64,000 nt of DNA from Clostridiales bacterium (GTDB lineage: Bacteria; Bacillota; Clostridia; Christensenellales; QALW01), in NCBI GenBank assembly GCA_015069575.1, contig SVIH01000005.1:60712-124711 (forward strand), given 5' to 3'. The notes below the pieces were generated by a model. The model did no database searches. It was not told the DNA's origin and was given only the letters and a program-made list of their open reading frames with translations. Made by a program: the position numbers and the translations under genes. Position 1 is the stretch's first letter, and the number at the start of each line of letters is the position of its first letter. This document shows, piece by piece, positions 39,944-50,152 of the stretch.

Positions 39944-40303
39944 ATGTCTTTTACACTGGATAACAAATTACCTATATACTTGCAACTTGTAAACGAAATC
40001 AAAATAAATATAATTTCGGGCAAACTAAAAGCAGGAGAAAGAATACCTTCTGTGCGCGAACTTGCCTTGCAAAATCAGGTAAACCCAAACACCATGCAAA
40101 AAGCGCTAGCGGAATTAGAAGAACTTGGGCTTATTTATACCGAACGCACCAACGGTAAGTTTGTAACCACAGATAACGATTTAATAAAAAAATACAAAAA
40201 GGAATATGCATCTCTTTTAGCCCAGAACTTTTTTAAAGATATGGAAAATTTGGGATTCAATAAAGAAAAAGCCATAGACTATTTGAAAGGAGAAAACAAA
40301 TAA
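39944..40303 (+). CDS. GntR family regulator (YtrA-type)
   Basis: PIYLQLVNEIKINIISGKLKAGERIPSVRELALQNQVNPNTMQKAL. Confidence 0.93.
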   Translation: MSFTLDNKLPIYLQLVNEIKINIISGKLKAGERIPSVRELALQNQVNPNTMQKALAELEELGLIYTERTNGKFVTTDNDLIKKYKKEYASLLAQNFFKDMENLGFNKEKAIDYLKGENK

Positions 40304-40998
40304 TGGCATTATTGCAAGTTAAAAATGTTTACAAATCTTTCAGCGATAAAAACGTTTTAAAAGATGTAAGTTTTTCTGTTGAAAGTGGCAGAATCGTAGG
40401 ATTATTAGGCAAAAACGGAACAGGCAAATCAACTTTAATTAAGTTAATTAATGACCTTTTAACCATAGATAAAGGGGAAATTTTAATTAACGGTGAAAAA
40501 GTTGGTGTAAAAACAAAAAATATAGTTTCATATTTGCCCGAAAGAACTTATCTTGATAAATCAATGACGGTAAAAAAAGCCATAGATTATTTCTCGGATT
40601 TTTACGAGGATTTTGATAAAGTTCTGGCAGAAAAATTACTTAATGACCTTAAATTAGATATTAATCAAAAACTTTCAAAAATGAGCAAAGGTATGCAGGA
40701 AAAAGTTCAACTTGTGCTTGTTTTATCCCGCAAGGCAGAACTTTATATTTTAGATGAACCTTTAGGTGGCGTTGATCCTGCAACAAGAGATTATATTTTA
40801 GATACAATTTTAAAAAACTTCAATATTGGGGCAAGCGTTTTAATTTCAACCCACCTTATAAGCGATATTGAACGGATTTTAGATGATGTTATTTTTATAG
40901 ACGATGGAAAAATAGTTTTAACCTGTCCAAGCGACGAATTAAGGAAAAAGGAAAACGCTTCCATTGACGAAATTTTCAGGAGGATGTTCAGATGTTAG
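40303..40998 (+). CDS. ABC transporter ATP-binding protein
   Basis: GLLGKNGTGKSTLIKLI Walker A; LYILDEPLGGVDP. Confidence 0.95.
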   Translation: MALLQVKNVYKSFSDKNVLKDVSFSVESGRIVGLLGKNGTGKSTLIKLINDLLTIDKGEILINGEKVGVKTKNIVSYLPERTYLDKSMTVKKAIDYFSDFYEDFDKVLAEKLLNDLKLDINQKLSKMSKGMQEKVQLVLVLSRKAELYILDEPLGGVDPATRDYILDTILKNFNIGASVLISTHLISDIERILDDVIFIDDGKIVLTCPSDELRKKENASIDEIFRRMFRC

Positions 40999-41783
40999 CA
41001 AAACTTTTAAAACACGAACTAAAGTATATGCTTAAATTCTTAAGCATCTTTTACAGCCTTGCTATTGTGTTCGCGCTGTTAACGCGCATATTCTTAAGTA
41101 TTGAAAACTCTTTTGTTTTTAACATTATTGGTGAGATTTGTTCAGGCGCCACAATTGCGATGATAGCAAACACCATAATAAATAACATTGTTCGTTATTG
41201 GGTGCGGTTCAGGCAGACAATGTACGGCGACGAAAGTTATTTAACCCACACCTTGCCTATTACAAAAGGCACGCTGTATTCTTCAAAAATGCTTGCAGGC
41301 TTAATTACAATGCTTATAAGTGTTATAGTTATTGCCATATCTGTGTTTATTGCTTATTATTCACAAGCAAATATGGAAATGCTTAAAACTATATTTAATA
41401 CCGTTGGCGTTGCCTTAGATGTTTCAGTTTCTACCTTAATTATTGTTATGGCGCTTACACTGTTCTTACAGTATTCTTGCCTGTTACAAAACGGTTTTAC
41501 AGGAATCATATTAGGCCATAAAATGCACGGCGGGAAAATCGGATTTTCATTTTTGTTTGGTTGCATAGTTTATTCTCTGTGGCAGATGCTTGGATTACTT
41601 TCACTTTTTATTACAGGCTTATTTAATAAAGATATACTGGATATGTTTACAACAAACAATATAGCGTCTATAGACGGATTAAAAACAATCTTTACTGTTA
41701 TATGTGTTTATTACGCATTAGCTGTTATTATTAACTTTATCCTAAATATAAAACTAATTAAAAAAGGAATTAATGTTGAATAA
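40992..41783 (+). CDS. ABC transporter permease-like membrane protein
   Basis: Multi-TM; overlaps the upstream ATPase gene. Confidence 0.8.
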   Translation: MLAKLLKHELKYMLKFLSIFYSLAIVFALLTRIFLSIENSFVFNIIGEICSGATIAMIANTIINNIVRYWVRFRQTMYGDESYLTHTLPITKGTLYSSKMLAGLITMLISVIVIAISVFIAYYSQANMEMLKTIFNTVGVALDVSVSTLIIVMALTLFLQYSCLLQNGFTGIILGHKMHGGKIGFSFLFGCIVYSLWQMLGLLSLFITGLFNKDILDMFTTNNIASIDGLKTIFTVICVYYALAVIINFILNIKLIKKGINVE

Positions 41784-41818
41784 AAAATAAAGCACCATAA
41801 GGTGCTTTATTTTTATCT

Positions 41819-43207
41819 TTATTTTCGTTTTTTAAATATTTTACTTCTGAACAGAATAATGTTCATAATTATAAAGAACGGTATTAAAAGCGCCATTGTA
41901 AGCGGCGGATTTTCAGGCGCAAGATTAGCAAGTAACATCATAGGAAATCCAAATACGATGGCAGGAAAATTCTGATACACCATATTATCAGAAGCGGGAG
42001 TTTTAAATTCACCATCAATTTCCCTTAAAAGAATTGTGCCGGTACTTGCAGTACCTGTAAGCATACCGTACATCATCAAAAACTGTTCCTGCGGATAATC
42101 CTTAAACAAAGTTTTGGCAACAACAAGATTATAAATATATGTGCTCACAAGGCCAACAACACCTAAAATAAGCATTATTCCCCAGTACTTTTCCAACACA
42201 CCAAGCCTGATGGCAGCAACACCTGCAACAACCATAATATCAAAAAAGAAATTGCTGATTCGCGTCATCAAAAAATCATTAACATAACCATGGTTTATAA
42301 TCTTTTTCTTGCGCATTAAATTAATTACAGTTTTAAATAAAGTTGCACTTAACACACCTAAAATAAAGTTAAAACCAAATATTACCGACTTCATACCCGG
42401 CAAAACAAGCCCTAACAAAACCATCAGAAGATATGCAACAAAATACGCTGCAATAACAAAAGCTACCTGAATGGTCATTTTATCCATACTGTCCTGCATG
42501 GGAATTTCGTTGGCAGGCTGAATTTCCTGCAAAAACATAGTACCTTCATCTTTATCAGAAACAGTAATTTTGTTTTTCTTTCTTAAAATATTAAGGTGAA
42601 TAACACCGCCTACGCTTGCAGAAATAAATCCAAGCGCCGCAATAGTTAAGCCAAATGTTTTACCGCCTGTAAAACCGTATTCGGTTTCATAAATAGTACC
42701 GTAATTAAGCGCTTGCCCTGTACCCTGACCGTATCCAAAGGGCAAAAGAATGCCTGCTGAAGAAAAGAAACCTTCTATAAAATAAACGGCAACCATTGTT
42801 ATTCCAAAGCCAAGTATTGCCTGTAAAAGATATGTTGAAACAGTTGTAACGCCTGTATTAAAAATTTCAACTGTGCGCTTTTTTGTTAACGTTCCTTTTG
42901 AAGCCTTGAATGTTGAAGCAATAAAGCCTAAAGCAAGAGCGTGATATGTTATAATTTCTAACTTTTCGTAACCGTTACCGCCAAAAAATTTCGTTTCAAA
43001 CATAGGTGTTTTTGCAACAGCATCGTAGATGCCCACAATTATTAATAAAAGCACTCCACCTAAAACAGATGTTGGAATTAACGAATTCCTGAAGAATTTT
43101 ATTCTTCTTTTCATCATATTGGCAACAAGCAAACTTAATAAAAGCATAGCAATTAAACTGATTGTACCCCAAACATTATAATCCCAAAAATTTGACATCC
43201 GCTTCAC
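41819..43207 (-). CDS. Sodium/glutamate symporter (GltS)-like transporter
   Basis: Multi-TM; FRNSLIPTSVLGGVLLL, FGYGQGTGQALNYG. Confidence 0.65.
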   Translation of the reverse strand: MKRMSNFWDYNVWGTISLIAMLLLSLLVANMMKRRIKFFRNSLIPTSVLGGVLLLIIVGIYDAVAKTPMFETKFFGGNGYEKLEIITYHALALGFIASTFKASKGTLTKKRTVEIFNTGVTTVSTYLLQAILGFGITMVAVYFIEGFFSSAGILLPFGYGQGTGQALNYGTIYETEYGFTGGKTFGLTIAALGFISASVGGVIHLNILRKKNKITVSDKDEGTMFLQEIQPANEIPMQDSMDKMTIQVAFVIAAYFVAYLLMVLLGLVLPGMKSVIFGFNFILGVLSATLFKTVINLMRKKKIINHGYVNDFLMTRISNFFFDIMVVAGVAAIRLGVLEKYWGIMLILGVVGLVSTYIYNLVVAKTLFKDYPQEQFLMMYGMLTGTASTGTILLREIDGEFKTPASDNMVYQNFPAIVFGFPMMLLANLAPENPPLTMALLIPFFIIMNIILFRSKIFKKRK

Positions 43208-44384
43208 CTCTCTTTATGTTTTTATATCTGTTAAACAAGTGCACATATTTTAATGCATTGAACCCTTTAAAAAGACCTTGTACCTGATAAACATTATCTT
43301 CAAAGTATACGTTTAAAATATTTTTACCTAAAACGGTTATAGCATCGGTGTTATCAAAATCAAATGCAAACTGAAGTACATCGTTTTCAAATATTTCTGC
43401 CTTAAAGCCATAAAGTTTTATTGTGCCGTCTTTTATTACTTCTTCTTTGTTTTTGTTAAGATTCACCTTTGAAAGTTTGATTTTTTCTTCATATAAAACA
43501 TTATTTTCATTTGTAAAATCACACGAATTTATAAAATCCTTCTGATATTCATACCAATCGTTTACAAAATTAAATTCCGATTTAAAACCAACGCCCTCAA
43601 TATGAGTATCTTCACAATATTTATATGTTTTTCCACATTGTGCGCATTTAAAAGTATCTTTATCACTTTTAAAAGTTGAAAGCCCGCAATCCTTACAAAC
43701 ATAAATTGCCCGTTCAAGATACTGCGCAAGTTCTTTATGTTTATAAATTTTTTCTCTGTTATTTTCTTCTACGGTAAGCCCTTGTTTTATAATTGCAAAA
43801 AGTTCTTCTGTTGATAAATTCTTATATTCTTGGGGTTCAACTACTTTATAAACATACGCTTTCATTTTACCCTTGCGAACTTTATCACTCCATCTTGGGT
43901 GAACGCCATATCCGCCTTCAATCCTGAAAAGCATTATAGGAAGCCCCATCTTTTTTGCTAACGATGCAATAGCAGGATTCATATATTCTGTTTTACCGCT
44001 GTAAGTTCTGTTTCCTTCAGTGGCAATAGCAATAGTTCCGCCTTCTTTGGCAACAAGAATACAGTTTTTTACTGCAGAAATATCAACAGTTTGTTTTTTT
44101 ATAGGAATAGGCGCAACTGCAAACCTTAAAAGATCTGATATAAAACCCTTGGAGAACAGGTCTTCCGAAGCAAGATAATACACAGGCTTTTTTAATGCCA
44201 TTCCAACAAAAAACTGATCAAAGGCAGTTTGATGATTATATAAAACAAGATACTGTTTTTGTTGATTTTCTTTATACCTTGTAATATCAACATTATATTT
44301 TAATTTTACATACGGATACAAAATGTAATAAGCAATTTTAGTTATAATTTCGTGCCTTTTCTTTATCCACTTTTTCTTTTTCAT
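43176..44384 (-). CDS. PlsC-type acyltransferase with C-terminal zinc ribbon
   Basis: NHQTAFDQFFVGMAL (NHxxxxD), EGNRTYSGK; CKDCGLSTFKSDKDTFKCAQCGKTYKYC. Confidence 0.8.
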   Translation of the reverse strand: MKKKKWIKKRHEIITKIAYYILYPYVKLKYNVDITRYKENQQKQYLVLYNHQTAFDQFFVGMALKKPVYYLASEDLFSKGFISDLLRFAVAPIPIKKQTVDISAVKNCILVAKEGGTIAIATEGNRTYSGKTEYMNPAIASLAKKMGLPIMLFRIEGGYGVHPRWSDKVRKGKMKAYVYKVVEPQEYKNLSTEELFAIIKQGLTVEENNREKIYKHKELAQYLERAIYVCKDCGLSTFKSDKDTFKCAQCGKTYKYCEDTHIEGVGFKSEFNFVNDWYEYQKDFINSCDFTNENNVLYEEKIKLSKVNLNKNKEEVIKDGTIKLYGFKAEIFENDVLQFAFDFDNTDAITVLGKNILNVYFEDNVYQVQGLFKGFNALKYVHLFNRYKNIKRGEADVKFLGL

Positions 44385-44549
44385 AATATTTTAATCCTGC
44401 AAAATCCAATATATAATCAAATTATAACATATTTTATTAAAAAAATCACTACTTGTTTTTAAAAACTTTTGTGGTTTTTTTAAAGTTCCTTGCGTGTTTG
44501 TGCAATTTATGTTAGAATAATATTGATCTTTACGCTAGGAGGTTTTTCT

Positions 44550-45323
44550 ATGCAAGCATTACAGGATAAACTTGGTTTTATTTGTGATATGGACGGTGTT
44601 ATCTATCATGGTAACAAGGTGCTTGAGGGTGTTAAGGAATTTATAGAATGGATGATTGCCAATAATAAAAAATTTGTGTTTTTAACCAACAGCCCGGAAA
44701 AAACTCCTCACGAATTAAGCATGAAACTTTCCCGTATGGGTTTAGATGTTTCTGCAGACCACTTTTACACAAGCGCTATGGCAACTGCAGAATTTTTACA
44801 TTCACAAAAACCTGACAGCACTGCCTACGTTATAGGTGAAGCCGCACTTACAAAAGCCCTTTACGATCGTCATATATACATGAACGATGTTACACCTGAT
44901 TATGTTGTTGTTGGTGAAACAAGAACTTATAATTTTGAAAAAATCGAAAAAGCCATCGAACTTGTTAATAAAGGCGCAAAACTTATTGGCACAAACCCCG
45001 ATATTACAGGCCCGACAGAAAGGGGAATTATGCCGGCAACAGGCTCATTAATTGCTCCTATTGAAATTGCAACAGGCAAAAAAGCGTACTTTGTTGGCAA
45101 ACCCAACCCACTTATGTTGCGGCACGGATTAAAAAAATTAGATTGTCATTCACAGGATATCGCTTTTATTGGCGACAGAATGGATACTGATATTATCGCA
45201 GGTATTGAATCCAACGTTGATACAGTTTTGGTTCTTTCAGGCGTAACAGCACTTGATGATATTGAAAAATTCCCCTATCGCCCCAAATACATATTAAACG
45301 GTGTAGGTGAAGTAGTGAAATAA
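44550..45323 (+). CDS. HAD-IIA family hydrolase (NagD-like)
   Basis: FICDMDGVIYHGNKVLEG...VGKPNPLMLRHGL...IGDRMDTDIIAG; AGGAGG RBS before 44550. Confidence 0.9.
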   Translation: MQALQDKLGFICDMDGVIYHGNKVLEGVKEFIEWMIANNKKFVFLTNSPEKTPHELSMKLSRMGLDVSADHFYTSAMATAEFLHSQKPDSTAYVIGEAALTKALYDRHIYMNDVTPDYVVVGETRTYNFEKIEKAIELVNKGAKLIGTNPDITGPTERGIMPATGSLIAPIEIATGKKAYFVGKPNPLMLRHGLKKLDCHSQDIAFIGDRMDTDIIAGIESNVDTVLVLSGVTALDDIEKFPYRPKYILNGVGEVVK

Positions 45324-45425
45324 AATTAAAGCGTCTTTTAAAGGCGCTTTTTTTATATTTAAGATGTTGAATTTTAAACTTTTTTATGGTATACTTTTTT
45401 CACAAACAACTTGGAGGATTCTTTA

Positions 45426-48386
45426 ATGTTAGAAGTAAAAAATCTTAAAAAAATCTACAAAACAAAAAAAGGCGCTGATGTTTTTGCTTTAAACGGCGTA
45501 TCTCTTAAATTTAACGAAACAGGTATGGTGTTTTTGCTTGGTAAATCAGGCAGCGGTAAATCTACTCTTTTAAATCTTTGCGGTGGTCTTGATGCCCCTA
45601 CTGAAGGCGAAATAATCGTTAAGGGCAGAAGCAGCAAAGATTTTTCACAAAGTGATTTTGATTCATACCGCAACACCTTTGTTGGTTTTATTTTTCAGGA
45701 ATATAATATATTAAATGAGTTTTCTGTTGAAGATAATATTGCCCTTGCCCTTGAACTACAAGGCAAGCCAAAGGATAAAGCAAGTATTCAGACATTGCTT
45801 GACGAGGTTGACCTTGCAGGCCTTGCAAAACGCAAACCCAACACTCTTTCAGGCGGGCAAAAACAACGTATTGCCATTGCCCGCGCGTTAATTAAATCCC
45901 CAGAAATTATTATGGCTGATGAACCAACGGGTGCATTGGATTCAAAAACGGGAAAACAGGTTTTTGATACTCTTAAAAAATTATCAGAAAAAAAGCTTGT
46001 TATCGTTGTTTCCCATGACCGTGATTTTGCACAGCAGTACGGTGACCGTATTATTGAATTAAAAGACGGTAAAGTGCTTTCTGATATTACAAAAACGCAA
46101 ATTTCAAATAAACAGATTTCCGAAAACCTTAATTCTATCGGTGATGTACTTCACATAAAAAAAGGTGTTGAGCTAAGTGCTGAAGATATTAAAAAAATCA
46201 ACTCTTTTATAAAAGCAACAAGTGAAGACATTATTATCGCCACCAACAAAGATGATATTTTAAACTTTAAAAAAGCAAGCAGAATTAATGAAAACAACGA
46301 AAAAGAAATTTTTGTTGAAACTGATGAAAGTAAGCAAAAAGCCAAAACTTACACAAAAGAAGAAAGCCGTTTTATTCGTTCTAAACTCCCCTTAAAACAC
46401 GCTTTTAAAATCGGCGTTTCAGGTCTTAAAACAAAGCCTTTCAGGTTGTTTTTTACAGTTTTGCTTTGCACTGTTTCGTTTATCTTTTTCTCGTTGCTTT
46501 CAACATTAAGTTTTTATGATAGTGAAGCAACCTTCAGGCAAACACTTAACGACGCAAGTGTTCCTTTAATACAACTAGAAAAGCAATACCAAGCCCGTTC
46601 ACTTTGGTATGAATTTGGTGAGTTGTTAGGTGATAACGAAACTTATTATGATGGCGCATTCAACCAACAGGAATTAGAAAACTTTATTGCAACCCTTTCA
46701 CCTTCTGCCTTTGGCGGATATAAATATTATTGTTCGTTTAACATACGCCAGACAAACAACCGTTATTGGCAAAATGAAATCCGCGCTTTTGCATTTTTGC
46801 CTGAAAATAATTCTTTAAGGAACACTATTGAGGGCGAATATCCAAAAACTGATAGCGAAATCGTTATTTCTTCTTATTTTGCCAATCTTTTAAAGGAATG
46901 TACTGTTTATGATAATAACGGCAACGCCATTGAGGTTTCTTCTTTAGGCGAACTTATCGGTAAAACCATTACCTTACAGGATAATTCTTATACGATTACA
47001 GGCATTATCGAGAGCGGGGAAATTCCTGAAAAGTTTGAGCCCCTTAAAACTGCCGATGGCGCAACTAATTACAACTTGCAGAATGACTTTTATTCTTACC
47101 TTACCGATAGCCTTCATCAAATTGTTTTTGTAACAGAAAACAGGTTAGCCACCATTAAAGCCGATAATCCACAGTATATTGAAAAGATTTCACAGTACAC
47201 ATCAATTGTTATTGGTATTAAACGCGGGGATGAAACTGTTTATAATGATTGGACCTCAACCACATATGATAAGGCTTCAACCATTACAGGAAAAATAATT
47301 CCTATAACATCAGAAACTATTAAAGACGGTCAACTTTTAATGCCTTCTAACGCTTTTGCTTCTTACATTCGTGATATGGCTAATATTTTGGCAGAAAATG
47401 TTCCCCAAGACAAGTGGGAACAAAGGGAAAAATATTATTCTATCAGCACAATCTGTGATGAATTATTAGTAGGCGGTAATTATATTTATAGTGAAGATCC
47501 TGATAAAAAAGACGAAAAGCCTGAATTTATTGCGTTTACAAAGACTGAAATTGAACAAAAAATTGCTTCGCTTATTACCTTTGCAAAAGAAAATAAAATT
47601 CCGTTAACCGTTTCATACAAACTTTTTAATTCACGCAATCAATCGGCAATCGGTGATGGCTATAATTTTGAAATTGCAGGCGTTTATATTCCCCAATCAA
47701 GCCGTTACGGCAACGAAATTATCGGTGTAAGCGATGCTGATTTTGAAAAATTGTGGAATGAACAAAAGGTCTCATTTGATTATTATTCTGAAACCATTAC
47801 TTCTTATGTTGAACCTGCAAACGCCATTTACAGCGTTATATTCTTACCATACCAAAACAATGCCCAAGCCATTGACAGTTATTGGGAAATATATTCTAAC
47901 AAAGAATTTGGTGACAATTCATCACGCCTTGCCCTTACAGGAAACTTTATTTACAGCATTCAGAATGTTGATGAAATGGTAAAAAGTTTATCCATGGTAT
48001 TTCTTTACGTAGGCCTTGTACTTGCTGTTTTTGCTATACTTTTATTCTCTAACTTTATTTCTGTTTCAATTTCGCAAAAAACACGAGAGATTGGTATTTT
48101 AAGGGCAGTTGGCGCAAGAAGTTTTGATGTGTTCAAAATATTCTTCTCTGAATCCTTTGTAATAAGTGTTATCTGTGTTGCGCTTGCAACAATAGCAAGT
48201 ATCATTACATGTCATTTTATCAATGTTTCTCTTGCTTCAACCCTTGGTGCATCAATATTTGTGTTTGGTCCTGTATCCTTTATAATACTTGTGTTAATTG
48301 CATTTGCTACAGCAGTTATTTCAACTTTCCTGCCTGTTTATAATGCTGCAAGAAAAAAACCTGTTGATTCAATAAGATCATTATAA
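45426..48386 (+). CDS. ABC transporter ATPase-FtsX permease fusion
   Basis: MacB-type ATPase (LLGKSGSGKSTLLNLCGG...LSGGQKQRIAIARAL) fused to FtsX permease (ILRAVGARSFDVFKIFFSES). Confidence 0.93.
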   Translation: MLEVKNLKKIYKTKKGADVFALNGVSLKFNETGMVFLLGKSGSGKSTLLNLCGGLDAPTEGEIIVKGRSSKDFSQSDFDSYRNTFVGFIFQEYNILNEFSVEDNIALALELQGKPKDKASIQTLLDEVDLAGLAKRKPNTLSGGQKQRIAIARALIKSPEIIMADEPTGALDSKTGKQVFDTLKKLSEKKLVIVVSHDRDFAQQYGDRIIELKDGKVLSDITKTQISNKQISENLNSIGDVLHIKKGVELSAEDIKKINSFIKATSEDIIIATNKDDILNFKKASRINENNEKEIFVETDESKQKAKTYTKEESRFIRSKLPLKHAFKIGVSGLKTKPFRLFFTVLLCTVSFIFFSLLSTLSFYDSEATFRQTLNDASVPLIQLEKQYQARSLWYEFGELLGDNETYYDGAFNQQELENFIATLSPSAFGGYKYYCSFNIRQTNNRYWQNEIRAFAFLPENNSLRNTIEGEYPKTDSEIVISSYFANLLKECTVYDNNGNAIEVSSLGELIGKTITLQDNSYTITGIIESGEIPEKFEPLKTADGATNYNLQNDFYSYLTDSLHQIVFVTENRLATIKADNPQYIEKISQYTSIVIGIKRGDETVYNDWTSTTYDKASTITGKIIPITSETIKDGQLLMPSNAFASYIRDMANILAENVPQDKWEQREKYYSISTICDELLVGGNYIYSEDPDKKDEKPEFIAFTKTEIEQKIASLITFAKENKIPLTVSYKLFNSRNQSAIGDGYNFEIAGVYIPQSSRYGNEIIGVSDADFEKLWNEQKVSFDYYSETITSYVEPANAIYSVIFLPYQNNAQAIDSYWEIYSNKEFGDNSSRLALTGNFIYSIQNVDEMVKSLSMVFLYVGLVLAVFAILLFSNFISVSISQKTREIGILRAVGARSFDVFKIFFSESFVISVICVALATIASIITCHFINVSLASTLGASIFVFGPVSFIILVLIAFATAVISTFLPVYNAARKKPVDSIRSL

Positions 48387-48486
48387 AATAAAAATGGCGC
48401 TTATATAAGCGTCATTTTTTATTTTGTTGACTTTTATCATTATTTAAAATATAATTAGTTTCGATATTTTCAAAAGGGGTTTTTTT

Positions 48487-49431
48487 ATGGGCGTGTTTTT
48501 ACCAACTTTAAATCAAATGGCTTTTTTAATGATTTTAATAATCATTGGCTATATTATTGTTAAATTAAAGGTTGTGCAAAATGAGGGTACTGTTTTACTT
48601 TCGCGGCTTGAAAACAATGTTTTTGTGCCTGCACTTATATTAAACACTTTTGTAAATAACTTTACCCCTGAAACAATGAACGAGGCGTGGAAGTTTTTTC
48701 TGGGCGGCATTGTATTTTTAACCGTTATTACTCCCGTTGCTTTAATTATTGCCCGTTTTTTAACAAAGGACAAATATTTGCAAAAAATTTGCGCATACGG
48801 GCTTATGTTTTCAAACTTTGGGTTTATGGGTAACGCCATAGTTATGGCACTTTTCCCTGATATGTTTATGAATTATATTATCTTTGTTTTACCCCTTTGG
48901 TTCGCAATTTACGGTTGGGCTGTACCAATGCTTTTAATCCCCTCTACAGAAGGCAAGCAAACTGTTAAGGAAACATTTAAAGCCTTTTTGAACCCTATGT
49001 TTGTTTCAATATTGATCGGTGCAATTTTAGGGCTTACAAAGGCGCCATTACCCGATTTTCTGTTAACATCATTTTCTTCTTTAGGTGATTGTATGTCACC
49101 TGTAGCGATGATATTAACCGGTATGGTTATAGCAACAATCAATCTTAAAACAACTCTTAAAAACATTACAATATATATTATTTCACTGATTCGTTTACTT
49201 TTTATTCCGTTAACTGCAATAATAATTTTAATTTTTATTCCAATACCATATAGCATTAAACTTTGTGTTCTTTGCGCGCTAGCAATGCCTTTAGGGCTTA
49301 ACATAATCGTTGTGCCAAGCGCTTATGGAAAAGATGTTTCCGTTGCAGCAGGAATGACATTGATTTCCCACGCATTATCCTGCATAACAATTCCTATGAT
49401 TTTTACGATTTTTCAATTACTTATAAAATAA
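48487..49431 (+). CDS. AEC (auxin efflux carrier) family transporter
   Basis: 10-TM pattern; LSRLENNVFVPALILNTF. Confidence 0.85.
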   Translation: MGVFLPTLNQMAFLMILIIIGYIIVKLKVVQNEGTVLLSRLENNVFVPALILNTFVNNFTPETMNEAWKFFLGGIVFLTVITPVALIIARFLTKDKYLQKICAYGLMFSNFGFMGNAIVMALFPDMFMNYIIFVLPLWFAIYGWAVPMLLIPSTEGKQTVKETFKAFLNPMFVSILIGAILGLTKAPLPDFLLTSFSSLGDCMSPVAMILTGMVIATINLKTTLKNITIYIISLIRLLFIPLTAIIILIFIPIPYSIKLCVLCALAMPLGLNIIVVPSAYGKDVSVAAGMTLISHALSCITIPMIFTIFQLLIK

Positions 49432-49458
49432 TAAAAAACACCGTTAAAACGGTGTTTT

Positions 49459-50151
49459 TTATATAAAGAACTTTCTTTCAACCTTTTCCCTTAAAGAAGG
49501 GATAATTGCCATTAATATTAAAAATCCGCCTATCAGGACAAATGTTACAAGCGGGTAAAAACTCCATCCTATAAAAGACAAGTTTTTAAATGTTACAACA
49601 AGCATAAATTCAATAAGCATCGCAAGTAATCCAAGCAAAATAAACATACCGCCAAATATATACAGTCTGCCGCCTTTAACATACCGTGTTAATGTTACAA
49701 CTGCCGTTAAAATCAGCATCATCACTGACGCAATAGGAAAAGCAAAACTTAAAAACCAATTTCCCCCTGTTATGATATTTATAAACAACAGATACAATAT
49801 TACGCCGCCAAAATTTGAAGGCACAAAAATTACAGGGTTTGGTTTTTCAAACCAGAAAGGCAAAATAAAAATACTATATAAAAGAATCAATGCTCCTATA
49901 ACATAGCCCGACCATGTTCCCATTGAAAAACGCATATCGCAAACAAGGCAGGTTAATGCAATAATTATAAATGATGCCGCTATTATTGCCAGAATCCCTT
50001 TAAGGCTCATTTTTCTTGGCGGATATTTATCACTTGGGTAAAGGCTTTCCCCTTGTGGTATTTTTATATGGGGATGATAAACCTTTGTTAAGCATAAAGG
50101 ACATACTTTTTCGCTGTCTTCAAGTTTAACACCACACGAAACACAATACAT
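49459..50151 (-). CDS. DUF6320-like zinc-ribbon membrane protein
   Basis: MYCVSCGVKLEDSEKVCPLCLTKVYHP then TM helices. Confidence 0.7.
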   Translation of the reverse strand: MYCVSCGVKLEDSEKVCPLCLTKVYHPHIKIPQGESLYPSDKYPPRKMSLKGILAIIAASFIIIALTCLVCDMRFSMGTWSGYVIGALILLYSIFILPFWFEKPNPVIFVPSNFGGVILYLLFINIITGGNWFLSFAFPIASVMMLILTAVVTLTRYVKGGRLYIFGGMFILLGLLAMLIEFMLVVTFKNLSFIGWSFYPLVTFVLIGGFLILMAIIPSLREKVERKFFI

Positions 50152-50152
50152 A

